DNA from: JADJGC01 sp964576925
Lineage (GTDB): Bacteria; Zixibacteria; MSB-5A5; CAIYYT01
Reading direction: 5' to 3'
Assembly (NCBI GenBank): GCA_964576925.1
Contig: CAZNWJ010000007.1
Span: forward strand, 101,325 to 165,324
Length of the DNA: 64,000 nucleotides
Shown here: one piece after another, positions 44,504-54,064 of the stretch
Layout of the letters: each line of letters begins with the position of its first letter
How positions within the stretch are numbered: position 1 is the stretch's first letter
Notes under the pieces: generated by a model
Database searches by the model: none
Seen by the model: the letters and a program-made list of their open reading frames with translations, nothing else
Told to the model about the DNA's origin: nothing
Program-made: the position numbers and the translations under genes

Positions 44504-45574
44504 ATGTTTGACTTTAACATGTACTACTACATCATCGGCGTTGCCCTGGTACTGCTGCTGATTACCCTGTTCTCGCTGCAGGTGCGGCGTCGCGCCCGCG
44601 AACGAGCCAAGGACACCAGCTTGTACGTCTCGGCGCTGCAATCGCTGCTCGAAGGCGACCAGGTTGCGGCCTTCCACAAGTTGAAAGACGTCGTCGCCCA
44701 GGACACCCGCAATATCGACGCCTACTTGCGGCTCGGCCGGATCCTCGCCGACCGCGGCAAAGCGAAGCAGGCGATCCAGGTGCATTCCGATCTTCTGATG
44801 CGGGCCGACATCACGCCGGCGCAGCGCGTCGCGGTCCAGCATCATCTGATTGACGACTACGCTGCCGACAACCAGCTCGATAAGGCCATCTCGCTCTTGC
44901 AGAAGTCGTTTGATCGCGACCCGACCAACCTGAAGTCCGGTGTGCAGCTCCTGGACCTGCTCGGGAAAACCGAGAAGTGGGAAGACGCGGAAACAGTGGC
45001 CGAACGGCTGTTCAAGCGCGATCCCGCGCTCTTTCGCAATCGCCTCGCCGATGTCAAGATTCGCCTTGCCGACATCATGGATCAGCGCGGCAAGGGCCGT
45101 AAGGCGCGCACGCTCTACAAGACCGCCTTTCATCTCGATCCCACGCGCTACGATGTCTGGGTGAAGGTCGGCGATTCGTACATCTCCGAGGAGCGCGTTG
45201 AAGACGCTGTCAAGGCGTGGATGACGCTGATCGAGAAAGACCCCGAGGAGGCGCACCTGGTTTTCGACCGCCTGCGCCGCTCGTTGTTTGATTTGGGGCA
45301 ATTCAATATGATCTCCAGTGTTTTTGAGGGCATTCTTGAACGGGACCCCAACAACATCAGCGCGGCCATGGCGCTGGCGGAGTTGTACGAGAAGAAGGGT
45401 GATCGTTCACAGGCGCTCGATTACTACCGGCAAATCATTAACGCCCATCCCGGCAATGCGCCGGCCCATATCGGCATTGCGCGCATCTATCGCGGGCAGG
45501 GACGGATCAATGAAGCATTTGAGATACTCGAAAATCTCTATTTCCATCAGGAGGCCGCTCGCCAGCGTCGCTAA
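44504..45574 (+). CDS. LapB-like membrane-anchored TPR protein (no rubredoxin domain)
   Basis: This 356-residue protein has one N-terminal helix (IIGVALVLLLITLFSLQVRR) followed by about eight TPR-like repeats, such as AYLRLGRILADRGKAKQAIQ and AAMALAELYEKKGDRSQALD. Overall layout and the LapA neighbour fit LapB (YciM). E. coli LapB ends in a rubredoxin-like four-cysteine domain that is required there; this protein ends QEAARQRR with no cysteine, so that domain is missing. It could therefore be a shortened LapB or a general TPR scaffold. Confidence 0.78.
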   Translation: MFDFNMYYYIIGVALVLLLITLFSLQVRRRARERAKDTSLYVSALQSLLEGDQVAAFHKLKDVVAQDTRNIDAYLRLGRILADRGKAKQAIQVHSDLLMRADITPAQRVAVQHHLIDDYAADNQLDKAISLLQKSFDRDPTNLKSGVQLLDLLGKTEKWEDAETVAERLFKRDPALFRNRLADVKIRLADIMDQRGKGRKARTLYKTAFHLDPTRYDVWVKVGDSYISEERVEDAVKAWMTLIEKDPEEAHLVFDRLRRSLFDLGQFNMISSVFEGILERDPNNISAAMALAELYEKKGDRSQALDYYRQIINAHPGNAPAHIGIARIYRGQGRINEAFEILENLYFHQEAARQRR

Positions 45575-46589
45575 GCGCGCGCTGCGAATCCTCTGCGCGG
45601 CTGCGGTTATCATCGGCCCGCTCGCCGCGGCATCATCCGGTGCCGATCTGGGTGTTGTTGCGGAGTTTTACAAAGCCGGCCGGGTCGACGAAGCACGGCA
45701 AGCCCTGCGCGCTGCGGTATTCACCGATGACCACTTTGGCTGGGAATATTGGTCACTCAAACTGACACCCGCCGCCCACGCAGTAGACGTGTGCGCCCGA
45801 GAACTGGCCGAATTTGCCCCTGATAGCGACCGCCGTTGCGACCTCGCGCTCAGCGTAGCCGGCGCCGATCTGGTGCGCGGTACGCACACGAGTCTGAATT
45901 GGCTTAGGTCGATTGAGGGAGACTGTCGATCCGCTCAACAGCACGACCGTTTGCTTCTCGCCATTGCCCGGATTGAGATCGCAGCAGATGACCATCGCAG
46001 CGCGGAAAAGCGGCTGCGCCGATTAGCCAAGTCAACTTCAATTCCCGAGATCAACTGGCAAACTCTGCTGGCTCTCGTGCGATCCCACATGCAGCGGGGG
46101 GCGGACATCGAGGCGATGCGGATTCTCGCGCAGTTCGTCAGTCGCCCGGAAAACCCCTGCTTTGCCGAGGCGTGCGACCTGGCTCTCGTAGTCGCGAGCC
46201 GGAACGAGTGGCAGGAAATCTCAACTCATGCAGCGTCACTCCTCGCCGGTTCTGCGCCGCGCTTCGCTGCGCTCGCGGGCGTCGAGTCAAATCAGGCGTC
46301 ACCATCTGTGACCGTCGCCTTCGCAGCCCCGGCTCAGAGAGCCGCGCGGTCGCTGGCCCGGCTTTTTGCCATTCGCGTCGGAGAGTTTGACCGCGAAGCG
46401 GATGCGCGCCGTCTCCACAGTCGCTTGCTCAAGCAGGGCTATACCGTCCGTCTTGGTACCGCTCCGGCAGGGGCGCAGGCTCGGTTTGTTGTCGATGTCG
46501 GCCGGTTTTCCTCGGCCGCCGACGCGCAACGCTTCAAACAACGCTACGAACGCCAAACCCAGAAGACCTGTGTGGTCGTAGCACTTTAG
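45510..46589 (+). CDS. Exported SPOR-domain protein
   Basis: The C-terminal ~75 residues (LFAIRVGEFDREADARRLHS ... RFVVDVGRFSSAADAQRFKQ) form a SPOR domain, which binds denuded peptidoglycan at division sites. A signal peptide (RALRILCAAAVIIGPLAAA) lies near residue 25-45, and the middle is alpha-helical with TPR-like spacing. The start is uncertain: ATG 45510 overlaps the preceding gene by 65 bases and is the only good in-frame start before the signal. An AGGAGG at 45549-45554 leads to no usual start codon. mutS begins at the next base after the stop. Confidence 0.78.
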   Translation: MKHLRYSKISISIRRPLASVAKRALRILCAAAVIIGPLAAASSGADLGVVAEFYKAGRVDEARQALRAAVFTDDHFGWEYWSLKLTPAAHAVDVCARELAEFAPDSDRRCDLALSVAGADLVRGTHTSLNWLRSIEGDCRSAQQHDRLLLAIARIEIAADDHRSAEKRLRRLAKSTSIPEINWQTLLALVRSHMQRGADIEAMRILAQFVSRPENPCFAEACDLALVVASRNEWQEISTHAASLLAGSAPRFAALAGVESNQASPSVTVAFAAPAQRAARSLARLFAIRVGEFDREADARRLHSRLLKQGYTVRLGTAPAGAQARFVVDVGRFSSAADAQRFKQRYERQTQKTCVVVAL

Positions 46590-49202
46590 ATGTCCGATAA
46601 GATCACGCCGCTGCTCGAGCAGTACCTGGCCATCAAGAAGCAGCATCCCGACAAGATCCTCTTCTTTCGCATGGGCGATTTCTATGAGATGTTCGGCCAC
46701 GACGCCGAGATTGCCGCGCCAATTCTGGGTATTGCGCTCACCTCACGGTCTCACGGTCAATCGACCAAACTGCCGCTCGCCGGTGTGCCCTACCACTCAG
46801 CGGAGAAGTACCTGACGCAGTTGATCCGCGCCGGAATGAAGGTGGCAATCTGCGAGCAGGTCGAAGATCCCAAGCTCGCCAAAGGATTGGTTAAGCGGGA
46901 AGTTATCGAGATAATCACGCCCGGCACCGTAACGATCGACAGCGCTCTGCCTCAGGAAAAGGAGAATCTGCTCCTGGCTCTCTTCGCTGCAAGAGACGAC
47001 CGGCTCGGCTTCGGGGCCGTCGACATCACGACAGGCAGTGTTGTGTTCTATGAGGGCGAATCCAACCCGGCATTTGACAAAATTGAATCGCTTAATCCAT
47101 CCGAGCTGTTGCTGTCGGATGATCTTGACTCGGCTCTAACGTCCCGCATTGCGCGGCTGGCCGTGCCTGTAACAAAAGTCGAATCGTGGCGGTTTCAAAG
47201 CGACTTTGCCCAGGAGAAGATCAAGTCACTTTATGATGTTGTCTCGCTAGAGTCGTTCGAACTGAACACGGCTCCGTTGGCGGCCTCGGCGCTCGGCGCC
47301 GTGTTCTCGTACATCGAAGAAAAGAAAATTAGCGCGCCCGGCCAACACGCGCCGCCGCGCTTCGCCGAGGACTCAGACCACGTCTACCTCGATCCGGCCA
47401 CCGTTCGCAACCTTGAATTGCTGCAGTCGAACTCCAGCTCCCGGCGTGAACACAGCCTGCTGGGGCTGCTCGACTTCTGCCGCACGGCGATGGGGAAGCG
47501 GACTCTTGCGCGCTGGCTGGTCGCGCCGCTGCGCCAGGTCGACCGCATCAATGCTCGCTATCAGGCCGTTGAACGATTACTGCGCGATGACGATCTGCGC
47601 GAAGAATTGTCCCAGCGTTTGGCCAACATCGTCGACTTGGAGCGAATGGCCGGCAAATTGGGCAATCGCAAGGCCGGTCCGCGCGACTTGGTCGCCCTTG
47701 CCGCCAGCCTCGCCCGATTGCCCGAAATAGCCGCGGCTCTGGCGAGCAGCGGCGTTGAGTTATTGGCCACGATGAGCAACCGACTCCCGGACTTGGCAAG
47801 CACGGCTACGATTATCAACGGCGCGCTCGTCGATGAACCGCCGCTTCTGACCAACTCCGGAGGGATGGTCCGACCGGGCCACAGCAGTGAGCTGGATACG
47901 CTCAAGCTGTCGATTAAGGATGCCGTCGATTACATCGCCACCTTGCAGGAAAAACTGCGCGCTGAAACGGGAATCGCGACGCTGAAAGTAGGTTACAACC
48001 AGGTCTTTGGTTACTACATCGAAGTTTCCAAAGCGCAACTAGCGGCAGTCCCGGACCACTTCATTCGCAAGCAGACCTTGGTGAACGCGGAGCGATTCAT
48101 CACCGGCGAGATGAAGAAGAAGGAAGAACTGATTCTTGCCGCCGAAGACAAGATCAATCGCCTCGAGGAGACGCTCTTTCTGGAATTGCGCGACCAGGTG
48201 GCCGCGGCTGCAGAGGCGATCAGCACTGCCGGCAGCGTGCTCGGAGAACTTGATTGCTTGCTTTCGTTCGCACTGGCCGCCCGTCGCTACAACTTCGTGC
48301 GCCCGCAGTTGGTGGCCGAGCCGACGCTGTCAATCACCGAAGGCCGCCATCCGGTCATCGAACAGATTCTTCCGCGCGGAGACTTTGTCGGCAATGACAC
48401 GCATCTCGACACCGGCGGCGATCAAATCCAACTTCTGACCGGTCCCAACATGGCCGGCAAATCAACCTACTTGCGGCAAGTCGGTTTGATCGTGATCATG
48501 GCGCAGGCGGGCTGCTTTGTTCCGGCCGAGGCCGCGTCAATTGGTTTGGTCGATCGCGTCTTCACCCGCGTCGGCGCCAGCGATCGCTTGACGATGGGTG
48601 AATCAACCTTTCTCGTTGAAATGAATGAAACCGCGCGCATTCTCAATAATGCCACACCGCAGAGCCTGATTCTCCTCGATGAGGTTGGTCGCGGCACCTC
48701 CACCTATGACGGTTTGGCAATCGCCTGGGCGCTGTGCGAATCGCTGCACAACGATCCGCGGCTCAAGTCCCGCACGATTTTCGCCACACACTTTCACGAA
48801 CTCACGGAGCTGGCCAACCTCTGCCCCCGCATCCGCAACTATCAGGTTCAGGTGCGGCGGCACCGCGATCGCATCGTCTTTCTGCGCAAGGTCGTCGCCG
48901 GCGGCTGCGATGACAGTTTTGGAATCGAGGTTGCCAAGCTGGCGGGTATTCCGCCCACGCTCACGGCGCGGGCCAGGGAAATCCTCGCCGAACTTGAATC
49001 AGGAACCTTTGCGCCGCTCAAGACGCGCAGCAAGTATCACTACGTGAATCCGAATCAGATGCGCCTGTTTGAAGCGCCGGACTCGGAAAGCGAACGGCGC
49101 TTGCGCGAAATCGATATTGACAGCCTGACGCCGATCGAGGCGCTCAATCTGGTCGCCGAACTCAAGCAACTCGCCGAGAAGAACCATGGCCGCGCGAATT
49201 AA
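46590..49202 (+). CDS. mutS: DNA mismatch repair protein MutS
   Basis: This 870-residue protein recognises base mismatches. It has the mismatch-contact motif FRMGDFYEMFGHDAE near residue 25, the connector, lever and clamp regions, and the ATPase with Walker A LLTGPNMAGKSTYLRQVGLI, Walker B LILLDEVGRGTSTYDGL and the ATHFHELTEL segment. Full length. Its start abuts the SPOR gene stop, and its end overlaps mutL by 17 bases. Confidence 0.98.
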   Translation: MSDKITPLLEQYLAIKKQHPDKILFFRMGDFYEMFGHDAEIAAPILGIALTSRSHGQSTKLPLAGVPYHSAEKYLTQLIRAGMKVAICEQVEDPKLAKGLVKREVIEIITPGTVTIDSALPQEKENLLLALFAARDDRLGFGAVDITTGSVVFYEGESNPAFDKIESLNPSELLLSDDLDSALTSRIARLAVPVTKVESWRFQSDFAQEKIKSLYDVVSLESFELNTAPLAASALGAVFSYIEEKKISAPGQHAPPRFAEDSDHVYLDPATVRNLELLQSNSSSRREHSLLGLLDFCRTAMGKRTLARWLVAPLRQVDRINARYQAVERLLRDDDLREELSQRLANIVDLERMAGKLGNRKAGPRDLVALAASLARLPEIAAALASSGVELLATMSNRLPDLASTATIINGALVDEPPLLTNSGGMVRPGHSSELDTLKLSIKDAVDYIATLQEKLRAETGIATLKVGYNQVFGYYIEVSKAQLAAVPDHFIRKQTLVNAERFITGEMKKKEELILAAEDKINRLEETLFLELRDQVAAAAEAISTAGSVLGELDCLLSFALAARRYNFVRPQLVAEPTLSITEGRHPVIEQILPRGDFVGNDTHLDTGGDQIQLLTGPNMAGKSTYLRQVGLIVIMAQAGCFVPAEAASIGLVDRVFTRVGASDRLTMGESTFLVEMNETARILNNATPQSLILLDEVGRGTSTYDGLAIAWALCESLHNDPRLKSRTIFATHFHELTELANLCPRIRNYQVQVRRHRDRIVFLRKVVAGGCDDSFGIEVAKLAGIPPTLTARAREILAELESGTFAPLKTRSKYHYVNPNQMRLFEAPDSESERRLREIDIDSLTPIEALNLVAELKQLAEKNHGRAN

Positions 49203-51030
49203 ACTTCTTCCCGACGTCCTGATCAACAAGATCGCAGCCGGCGAGGTCATCGAGCGACCGGCCTCCGTAGTCAAAGAATTGATCGAAAACAGCCTTGATG
49301 CCGATGCCACTTCCGTGCGCGTCGAGATCACCGAAGGTGGGCTGGGACGCATCGAAGTCAACGACAATGGCTACGGGATGTCCGCGGAGGACTTGCGGCT
49401 CGCCGTTTGCCGGCACGCAACATCCAAGATCGCCAGTCCTGAAGACCTGTTCAACATTCATTCTTTCGGGTTTCGCGGCGAGGCACTGCCCTCGATCACC
49501 TCGGTATCACAGTTCGCCATCAAATCGCGCGCGCGCGGCGCAGCTTCGGGCTATCGCCTTGAGATCGATGGGGGACAAACTGCCGATGAATCAGAGATCG
49601 GCTGTGACTACGGCACTACGATTACCGTGCGCAATCTTTTCTACAATACGCCGGCGCGACGCAAGTTTCTTAAGTCGGCTTCTGCCGAAGTGCGCCGCGT
49701 AATTGACGTCGTCGAGTCGATCGCCTTGGGGAATCCGCGGTGTGAATTCATTCTTGATTCCGATGGCCAGAGGCTCGTCGACCTGGCGGCGACCGATGAC
49801 AAGTTTCAGCGTGCGGCGCAGCTTTTTGGCGCGGCCAATGCCGCCCGTTTTGTCCGCGGCACGCGCAACTCCGACACGTTGTCAGTGGAGCTGTACCTTT
49901 CGAAGCCGGAGGCTTGCCGCAAAAATCGCTCGCGGATCATGATTCTCGTGAACAGCCGCCGCATCGAATCGAAAGCTCTTTTTGCGTCGATTACCGCCGC
50001 CTATGGTGAATTTCTGGCCGGCGGTCTCTACCCGCAGGGCGCGGTGTTCATCACAATCGATCCGTCATTGGTTGATGTTAACGTTCATCCGGCAAAATCC
50101 GAAGTGCGCTTTGCGGATGAACGTACGATCTTCCATGCCGTCTACAGCCTCGTGCGCGAGTCGCTCCTTGAAGGCAACGTCGTTCCGGGATTTGCTGCGG
50201 GTTCAGGCCGGCAACAGGAAAGCTACTCGGGGTATGCGCGCGAAGTCGATTTGCGGCGCTCGATGGGGAATTTCTTCGAACGGGAACTCGGCTCCGACCG
50301 CGGCGAGCATTCCCTGGCGGCGATCTTCGCCCAGCAGCCGGTACAAACCGCGAATCCCGTTGCTCAGCCCCCGCTTCCGGAGGACAACGCGGCCGGTGCT
50401 GCCGCCGACATCGACAGGCAACAAGTCAGCCCGCGCGAACAACTCGCCGGAACCCTGCGCGGCGACGTGCGTCTGCAGCAGTTCAACTTGCTCTATATCC
50501 TGGCCGTCACTGCCGATTCGATACTGATTATCGATCAACACGCCGCGCACGAGCGTGTCCTCTACGAAATCGCCCTCAAGTCTTTCGGGCACCATGCCGT
50601 CGCCAGCCAGCGGTTGCTTTTCCCGCTGCCGGTTCATCTTGAACCGGATGATTTCTTCACCTTCAATCGCGAAAAAGAATCGCTGGCCGCTCTCGGATTC
50701 GTTGTCAACAATTTCGGTCCGCGGACCGTCGAACTCGAAGCTGTTCCGGCTGTGCTGGGCGGCAAGAACCCCGAAACGCTCTTTCGGGAATTGCTTGACG
50801 ACTTCTCGGAACTGAAGGGTGACGAGCAGAAGCGCTTCCAGAAGAAGGCGGCCTCCTTCGCCTGCCGCGGCGCGATCATGGCCGGCGACCGCCTGAACGA
50901 ATCGGCAATGCGGGCGCTCTTCGAGAATCTGATGGCCGCAGAGAACCCTTATGTTTGCCCGCACGGCCGCCCGACGATGATCCGACTTTCAAGGCAGGAC
51001 CTCGATGTCCGATTCGGCCGCATCGGTTAG
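49186..51030 (+). CDS. mutL: DNA mismatch repair protein MutL (endonuclease type)
   Basis: This 614-residue protein couples MutS to downstream repair. The GHKL ATPase region shows IAAGEVIERPASVVKELIEN, DNGYGMSAEDL and TSKIASPEDL, and the C-terminal domain holds DQHAAHERVLYE, the nicking endonuclease motif DQHA-x2-E-x4-E. That motif is expected in species without MutH, and no mutH was seen. It overlaps mutS by 17 and miaA by 26 bases. Confidence 0.97.
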   Translation: MAARIKLLPDVLINKIAAGEVIERPASVVKELIENSLDADATSVRVEITEGGLGRIEVNDNGYGMSAEDLRLAVCRHATSKIASPEDLFNIHSFGFRGEALPSITSVSQFAIKSRARGAASGYRLEIDGGQTADESEIGCDYGTTITVRNLFYNTPARRKFLKSASAEVRRVIDVVESIALGNPRCEFILDSDGQRLVDLAATDDKFQRAAQLFGAANAARFVRGTRNSDTLSVELYLSKPEACRKNRSRIMILVNSRRIESKALFASITAAYGEFLAGGLYPQGAVFITIDPSLVDVNVHPAKSEVRFADERTIFHAVYSLVRESLLEGNVVPGFAAGSGRQQESYSGYAREVDLRRSMGNFFERELGSDRGEHSLAAIFAQQPVQTANPVAQPPLPEDNAAGAAADIDRQQVSPREQLAGTLRGDVRLQQFNLLYILAVTADSILIIDQHAAHERVLYEIALKSFGHHAVASQRLLFPLPVHLEPDDFFTFNREKESLAALGFVVNNFGPRTVELEAVPAVLGGKNPETLFRELLDDFSELKGDEQKRFQKKAASFACRGAIMAGDRLNESAMRALFENLMAAENPYVCPHGRPTMIRLSRQDLDVRFGRIG

Positions 51031-51952
51031 ACCGATCATTCCAGTAATTGTTGGACCAACTGCCGTCGGCAAGACCGCACTTGCGCTGCAGCTTGTCGAT
51101 CGTTTCAATCTGGAGGTCGTTTCCTGCGACTCGCGCCAGATCTATCGTCGGATGGACATCGGCACAGCCAAGCCCACCACAGCTGAGCTTTCTGGACGAC
51201 CATACCGGCTAATCGACTACGTTGAGCCCAACGTGGTCTACAGCGCGGCACGATACAGAAAGGACGCCTACCAAGAGCTTGAAAGTGTCTTCGAAAGCGG
51301 AAAAACACCATTAATCGTTTGCGGCACAGGGCTTTATCTAAGAGCCGTCATTTCCGGATTTTTTGCAACTCCTGACTCTGATGAGACTTACAGAAAATCT
51401 CTTGAGCAGCTCACGACAACCGAACTGCATCTACAATTGGAGAGGATTGATCCGGATTCAGCCAAATCGATTCCCAAAGGCAACCGAACTCGAGTGATCA
51501 GGGCATTGGAAATCAACAAGTTAACAGGAAAGACCAAGTCTGATTTGTCGAGGGGAGGAGATTATCCGGTCGCTCGGTACAGATTTCGCTATTTCCTCTT
51601 AAACCGTTCGCGGGAAAAACTTTATAAAATAATAAATTTCAGGGTCGATAAAATGATAGGGGACGGATTGATCGAAGAGGTCGACCAACTCCGGACAGAC
51701 GGCTTCGGCCAATCGCCGGTTCTGAATCGAACACTCGGTTACCGCGAGGCGATTGACTACCTCGAAGGCCGTCTGCAGCGAGATCGCTGTCTTGAGTTGA
51801 TAAAGCAGCGAACCCGCAACTACGCTAAACGTCAGTTAACGTGGTTTCGTCATCAGATCGATGCCGAAGAAGTCGATCTGGATTCCCCGGACGGGAGGGA
51901 AAAATTGTTGGATTCTCTCGACAAATTAAATCTTGACAGGAAATTATGCTAA
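51005..51952 (+). CDS. miaA: tRNA dimethylallyltransferase
   Basis: This 315-residue enzyme adds a dimethylallyl group to A37 of tRNAs reading UNN codons. It carries the P-loop VGPTAVGKTALALQ, SCDSRQIYRRMDIGTAKPT, GTGLYLRAVISGFF and the RTRNYAKRQLTWFRH signature. Base use shifts from about position 51,200 to AT-rich codons such as AGA, TTA and ATA, unlike mutL. A 60-base stretch at 51301-51360 is 43% GC. The frame is intact. Confidence 0.95.
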   Translation: MSDSAASVRPIIPVIVGPTAVGKTALALQLVDRFNLEVVSCDSRQIYRRMDIGTAKPTTAELSGRPYRLIDYVEPNVVYSAARYRKDAYQELESVFESGKTPLIVCGTGLYLRAVISGFFATPDSDETYRKSLEQLTTTELHLQLERIDPDSAKSIPKGNRTRVIRALEINKLTGKTKSDLSRGGDYPVARYRFRYFLLNRSREKLYKIINFRVDKMIGDGLIEEVDQLRTDGFGQSPVLNRTLGYREAIDYLEGRLQRDRCLELIKQRTRNYAKRQLTWFRHQIDAEEVDLDSPDGREKLLDSLDKLNLDRKLC

Positions 51953-52005
51953 GTCATATCTTGCAACGGCTTACAGTGTTGGCGATTTCAGGGAGGAAGT
52001 CTCTC

Positions 52006-54054
52006 ATGCCTCGTTTATTATATTTTGTCGCTCTCTTGATGTTGTTAGTGATGGGTTGTTCTTCCACCGTGCGCCAGAATCGCACCTTGGCGGTGGCGAC
52101 AAACTCGACAGACGAGAATGCTGATCAAGCAACGCAATCAACCTCCAAAGACGCCGAACTGATCCCGCTTAGCGAGGAAGTGCTTGCGGCACAAAACGAA
52201 TTGTCGCTGGCTGAAGAATATTTCCAATACGGTGTCCAGGCGAATTCGCAAGAACAGTGGCAAGAGGCTCAGTACAACTTCGAGCGCGCTCTGGCGATTC
52301 TCTCTGACCTCGATATCGATCCAGCTGATGAGACAGAACTCGGGCAGCATTACTTTAAGTTGTTGAGTGACATTCGTTCAGAATACAAGTTGACTCTGCT
52401 TTATCTCGCGACGCTTCCCGGAGAGACTTCCAGCTCAGCTTTTGTCGATCGCTTCCTCGAAATCGATGACTTCAGCAAGCTGAGGCAGGAGAAGGTGATA
52501 ACCGATGTAGACAAGACGGTTGCCTTCGATATCCCGGTGGTCGTGAACCAGAAAGTTGAAAACTGTATTGTCTATTTCCAGACGCTGGCACGCGACTTCT
52601 TCCAAGCCGCTCTGACTCGTTCGGGCAAGTACACACCGATCATGACCAGGATATTGGAAGAGGAGGGTTTGCCCAAAGACCTGATTTATCTTCCACTGAT
52701 CGAATCCGGTTACAAGACAAACGCTTACTCGTGGGCCGCTGCGGTTGGACCGTGGCAGTTTATCGCCAGTACTGGGAAACACTACGGATTGTATCGTAAT
52801 TGGTGGTACGATGAACGACGCGACTTCGAGAAGTCGACGCGCGCCGCCGCCCGCTACTTGAAATTCCTGTACAATCGCTATGATGATTGGTATCTGGCGC
52901 TTGCCGCCTACAACGCCGGCGAGGGCCGGATTGATCGAGCTGTCAAGCGCGAACGCACGGAAGACTATTTCCGCTTGAAGACCGTAGCGCGCGAGACGAA
53001 AGACTACGTTCCACTTTTCCTGGCCGCGACGATCATTGGCAAGAATCCTGAGAAGTATGGTTTCGACTCCTACTACGACGAAGTCCTTGAGTACGAGACT
53101 GTGACTATCGATAAGTGCATCGATCTGCGCGATGTTGCCAAGTCGCTGGGCACGACGACCGAATACCTCCAGCAATTGAATCCCGAGCTCCTGCGCAACG
53201 TCACACCGCCAAACTCCGGCGCTTATCGGCTGCGCGTCCCGGCCAACATGGAAAACGCTTTCTGGGCTGCTTATAATGGCTTTGACGAACCGAAGGTCAC
53301 CGGGGTGGAGAAGCACACTATCCGTCGCGGCGAATCGTGGGGAAGCATCGCCAAGAAGTACGGCATTTCCTCGAAAACGCTTGCCGCCGCCAATAACACA
53401 ACGACCAAGGGCAAGCTCTACGCCGGTAAGACTCTCATGGTTCCGATTCAAAACGCTCAACTGGCGCGCAATACCGGGGGCAAGAAGAGCAGCTCCAGCA
53501 GCTCAAAGAAGAGCACGGCCAGTGCTACCGGCGAATACACTGTTCGCAAGGGGGACAACCTCTGGCAGATCGCCGAGGCCCACGGTACGACCGTCAACGA
53601 CCTGCGTTCGCTTAATGGCCTCGGACCCTACAGTAACCTGCACCCGGGACAGAAGCTGAAAGTCACTGCCAGTTCGGGCAAGAAGTCGTCCGGTAGCAAA
53701 TCGTCGTCTGGAAAGATCATGACTTACAAGGTCCGCAAAGGTGACACGCTCGACAAAATCGCCGACAAGTACGGCACGTCTGTCCAGGAGATTGCATCGA
53801 TCAATGGCATTCACACGATTGATTATCTCCGTGTCGGCCAGTTGATCAATGTGCCCTCCAACGGCAGTGCGACGACTTCTGCCAAGAAGTCTCGTTCCGG
53901 CGGTAGCGTTCTCGTCTATGTCGTCAAGGCCGGCGACACCCTCTGGGATATCGCCAAGTCGTTTGGGACAACGGTTGAAGATATCGTGACGCTCAATAAG
54001 CTTTCATCCAAGCGTGTAAAAGTCGGAGACCGACTCAAGGTTAAGCGAGGTTAG
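52006..54054 (+). CDS. LysM-domain membrane-bound lytic transglycosylase (MltD type)
   Basis: ATG 52006, after GGGAGGAA, gives 682 residues with a lipoprotein signal ending VMGC. The ATG at 51946 overlaps miaA and lacks a good site. A helical N-terminal region is followed by the SLT domain (~215-345) with catalytic Glu in LIESGYKTNAYSWAAAVGPW and AAYNAGEGRIDRAVKR. Then come one degenerate and four clear LysM repeats (TIRRGESWGSIAKKYGIS, TVRKGDNLWQIAEAHGTT, KVRKGDTLDKIADKYGTS, VVKAGDTLWDIAKSFGTT). It cleaves peptidoglycan strands at the outer membrane. Confidence 0.93.
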   Translation: MPRLLYFVALLMLLVMGCSSTVRQNRTLAVATNSTDENADQATQSTSKDAELIPLSEEVLAAQNELSLAEEYFQYGVQANSQEQWQEAQYNFERALAILSDLDIDPADETELGQHYFKLLSDIRSEYKLTLLYLATLPGETSSSAFVDRFLEIDDFSKLRQEKVITDVDKTVAFDIPVVVNQKVENCIVYFQTLARDFFQAALTRSGKYTPIMTRILEEEGLPKDLIYLPLIESGYKTNAYSWAAAVGPWQFIASTGKHYGLYRNWWYDERRDFEKSTRAAARYLKFLYNRYDDWYLALAAYNAGEGRIDRAVKRERTEDYFRLKTVARETKDYVPLFLAATIIGKNPEKYGFDSYYDEVLEYETVTIDKCIDLRDVAKSLGTTTEYLQQLNPELLRNVTPPNSGAYRLRVPANMENAFWAAYNGFDEPKVTGVEKHTIRRGESWGSIAKKYGISSKTLAAANNTTTKGKLYAGKTLMVPIQNAQLARNTGGKKSSSSSSKKSTASATGEYTVRKGDNLWQIAEAHGTTVNDLRSLNGLGPYSNLHPGQKLKVTASSGKKSSGSKSSSGKIMTYKVRKGDTLDKIADKYGTSVQEIASINGIHTIDYLRVGQLINVPSNGSATTSAKKSRSGGSVLVYVVKAGDTLWDIAKSFGTTVEDIVTLNKLSSKRVKVGDRLKVKRG

Positions 54055-54064
54055 ACGCTCTCCA

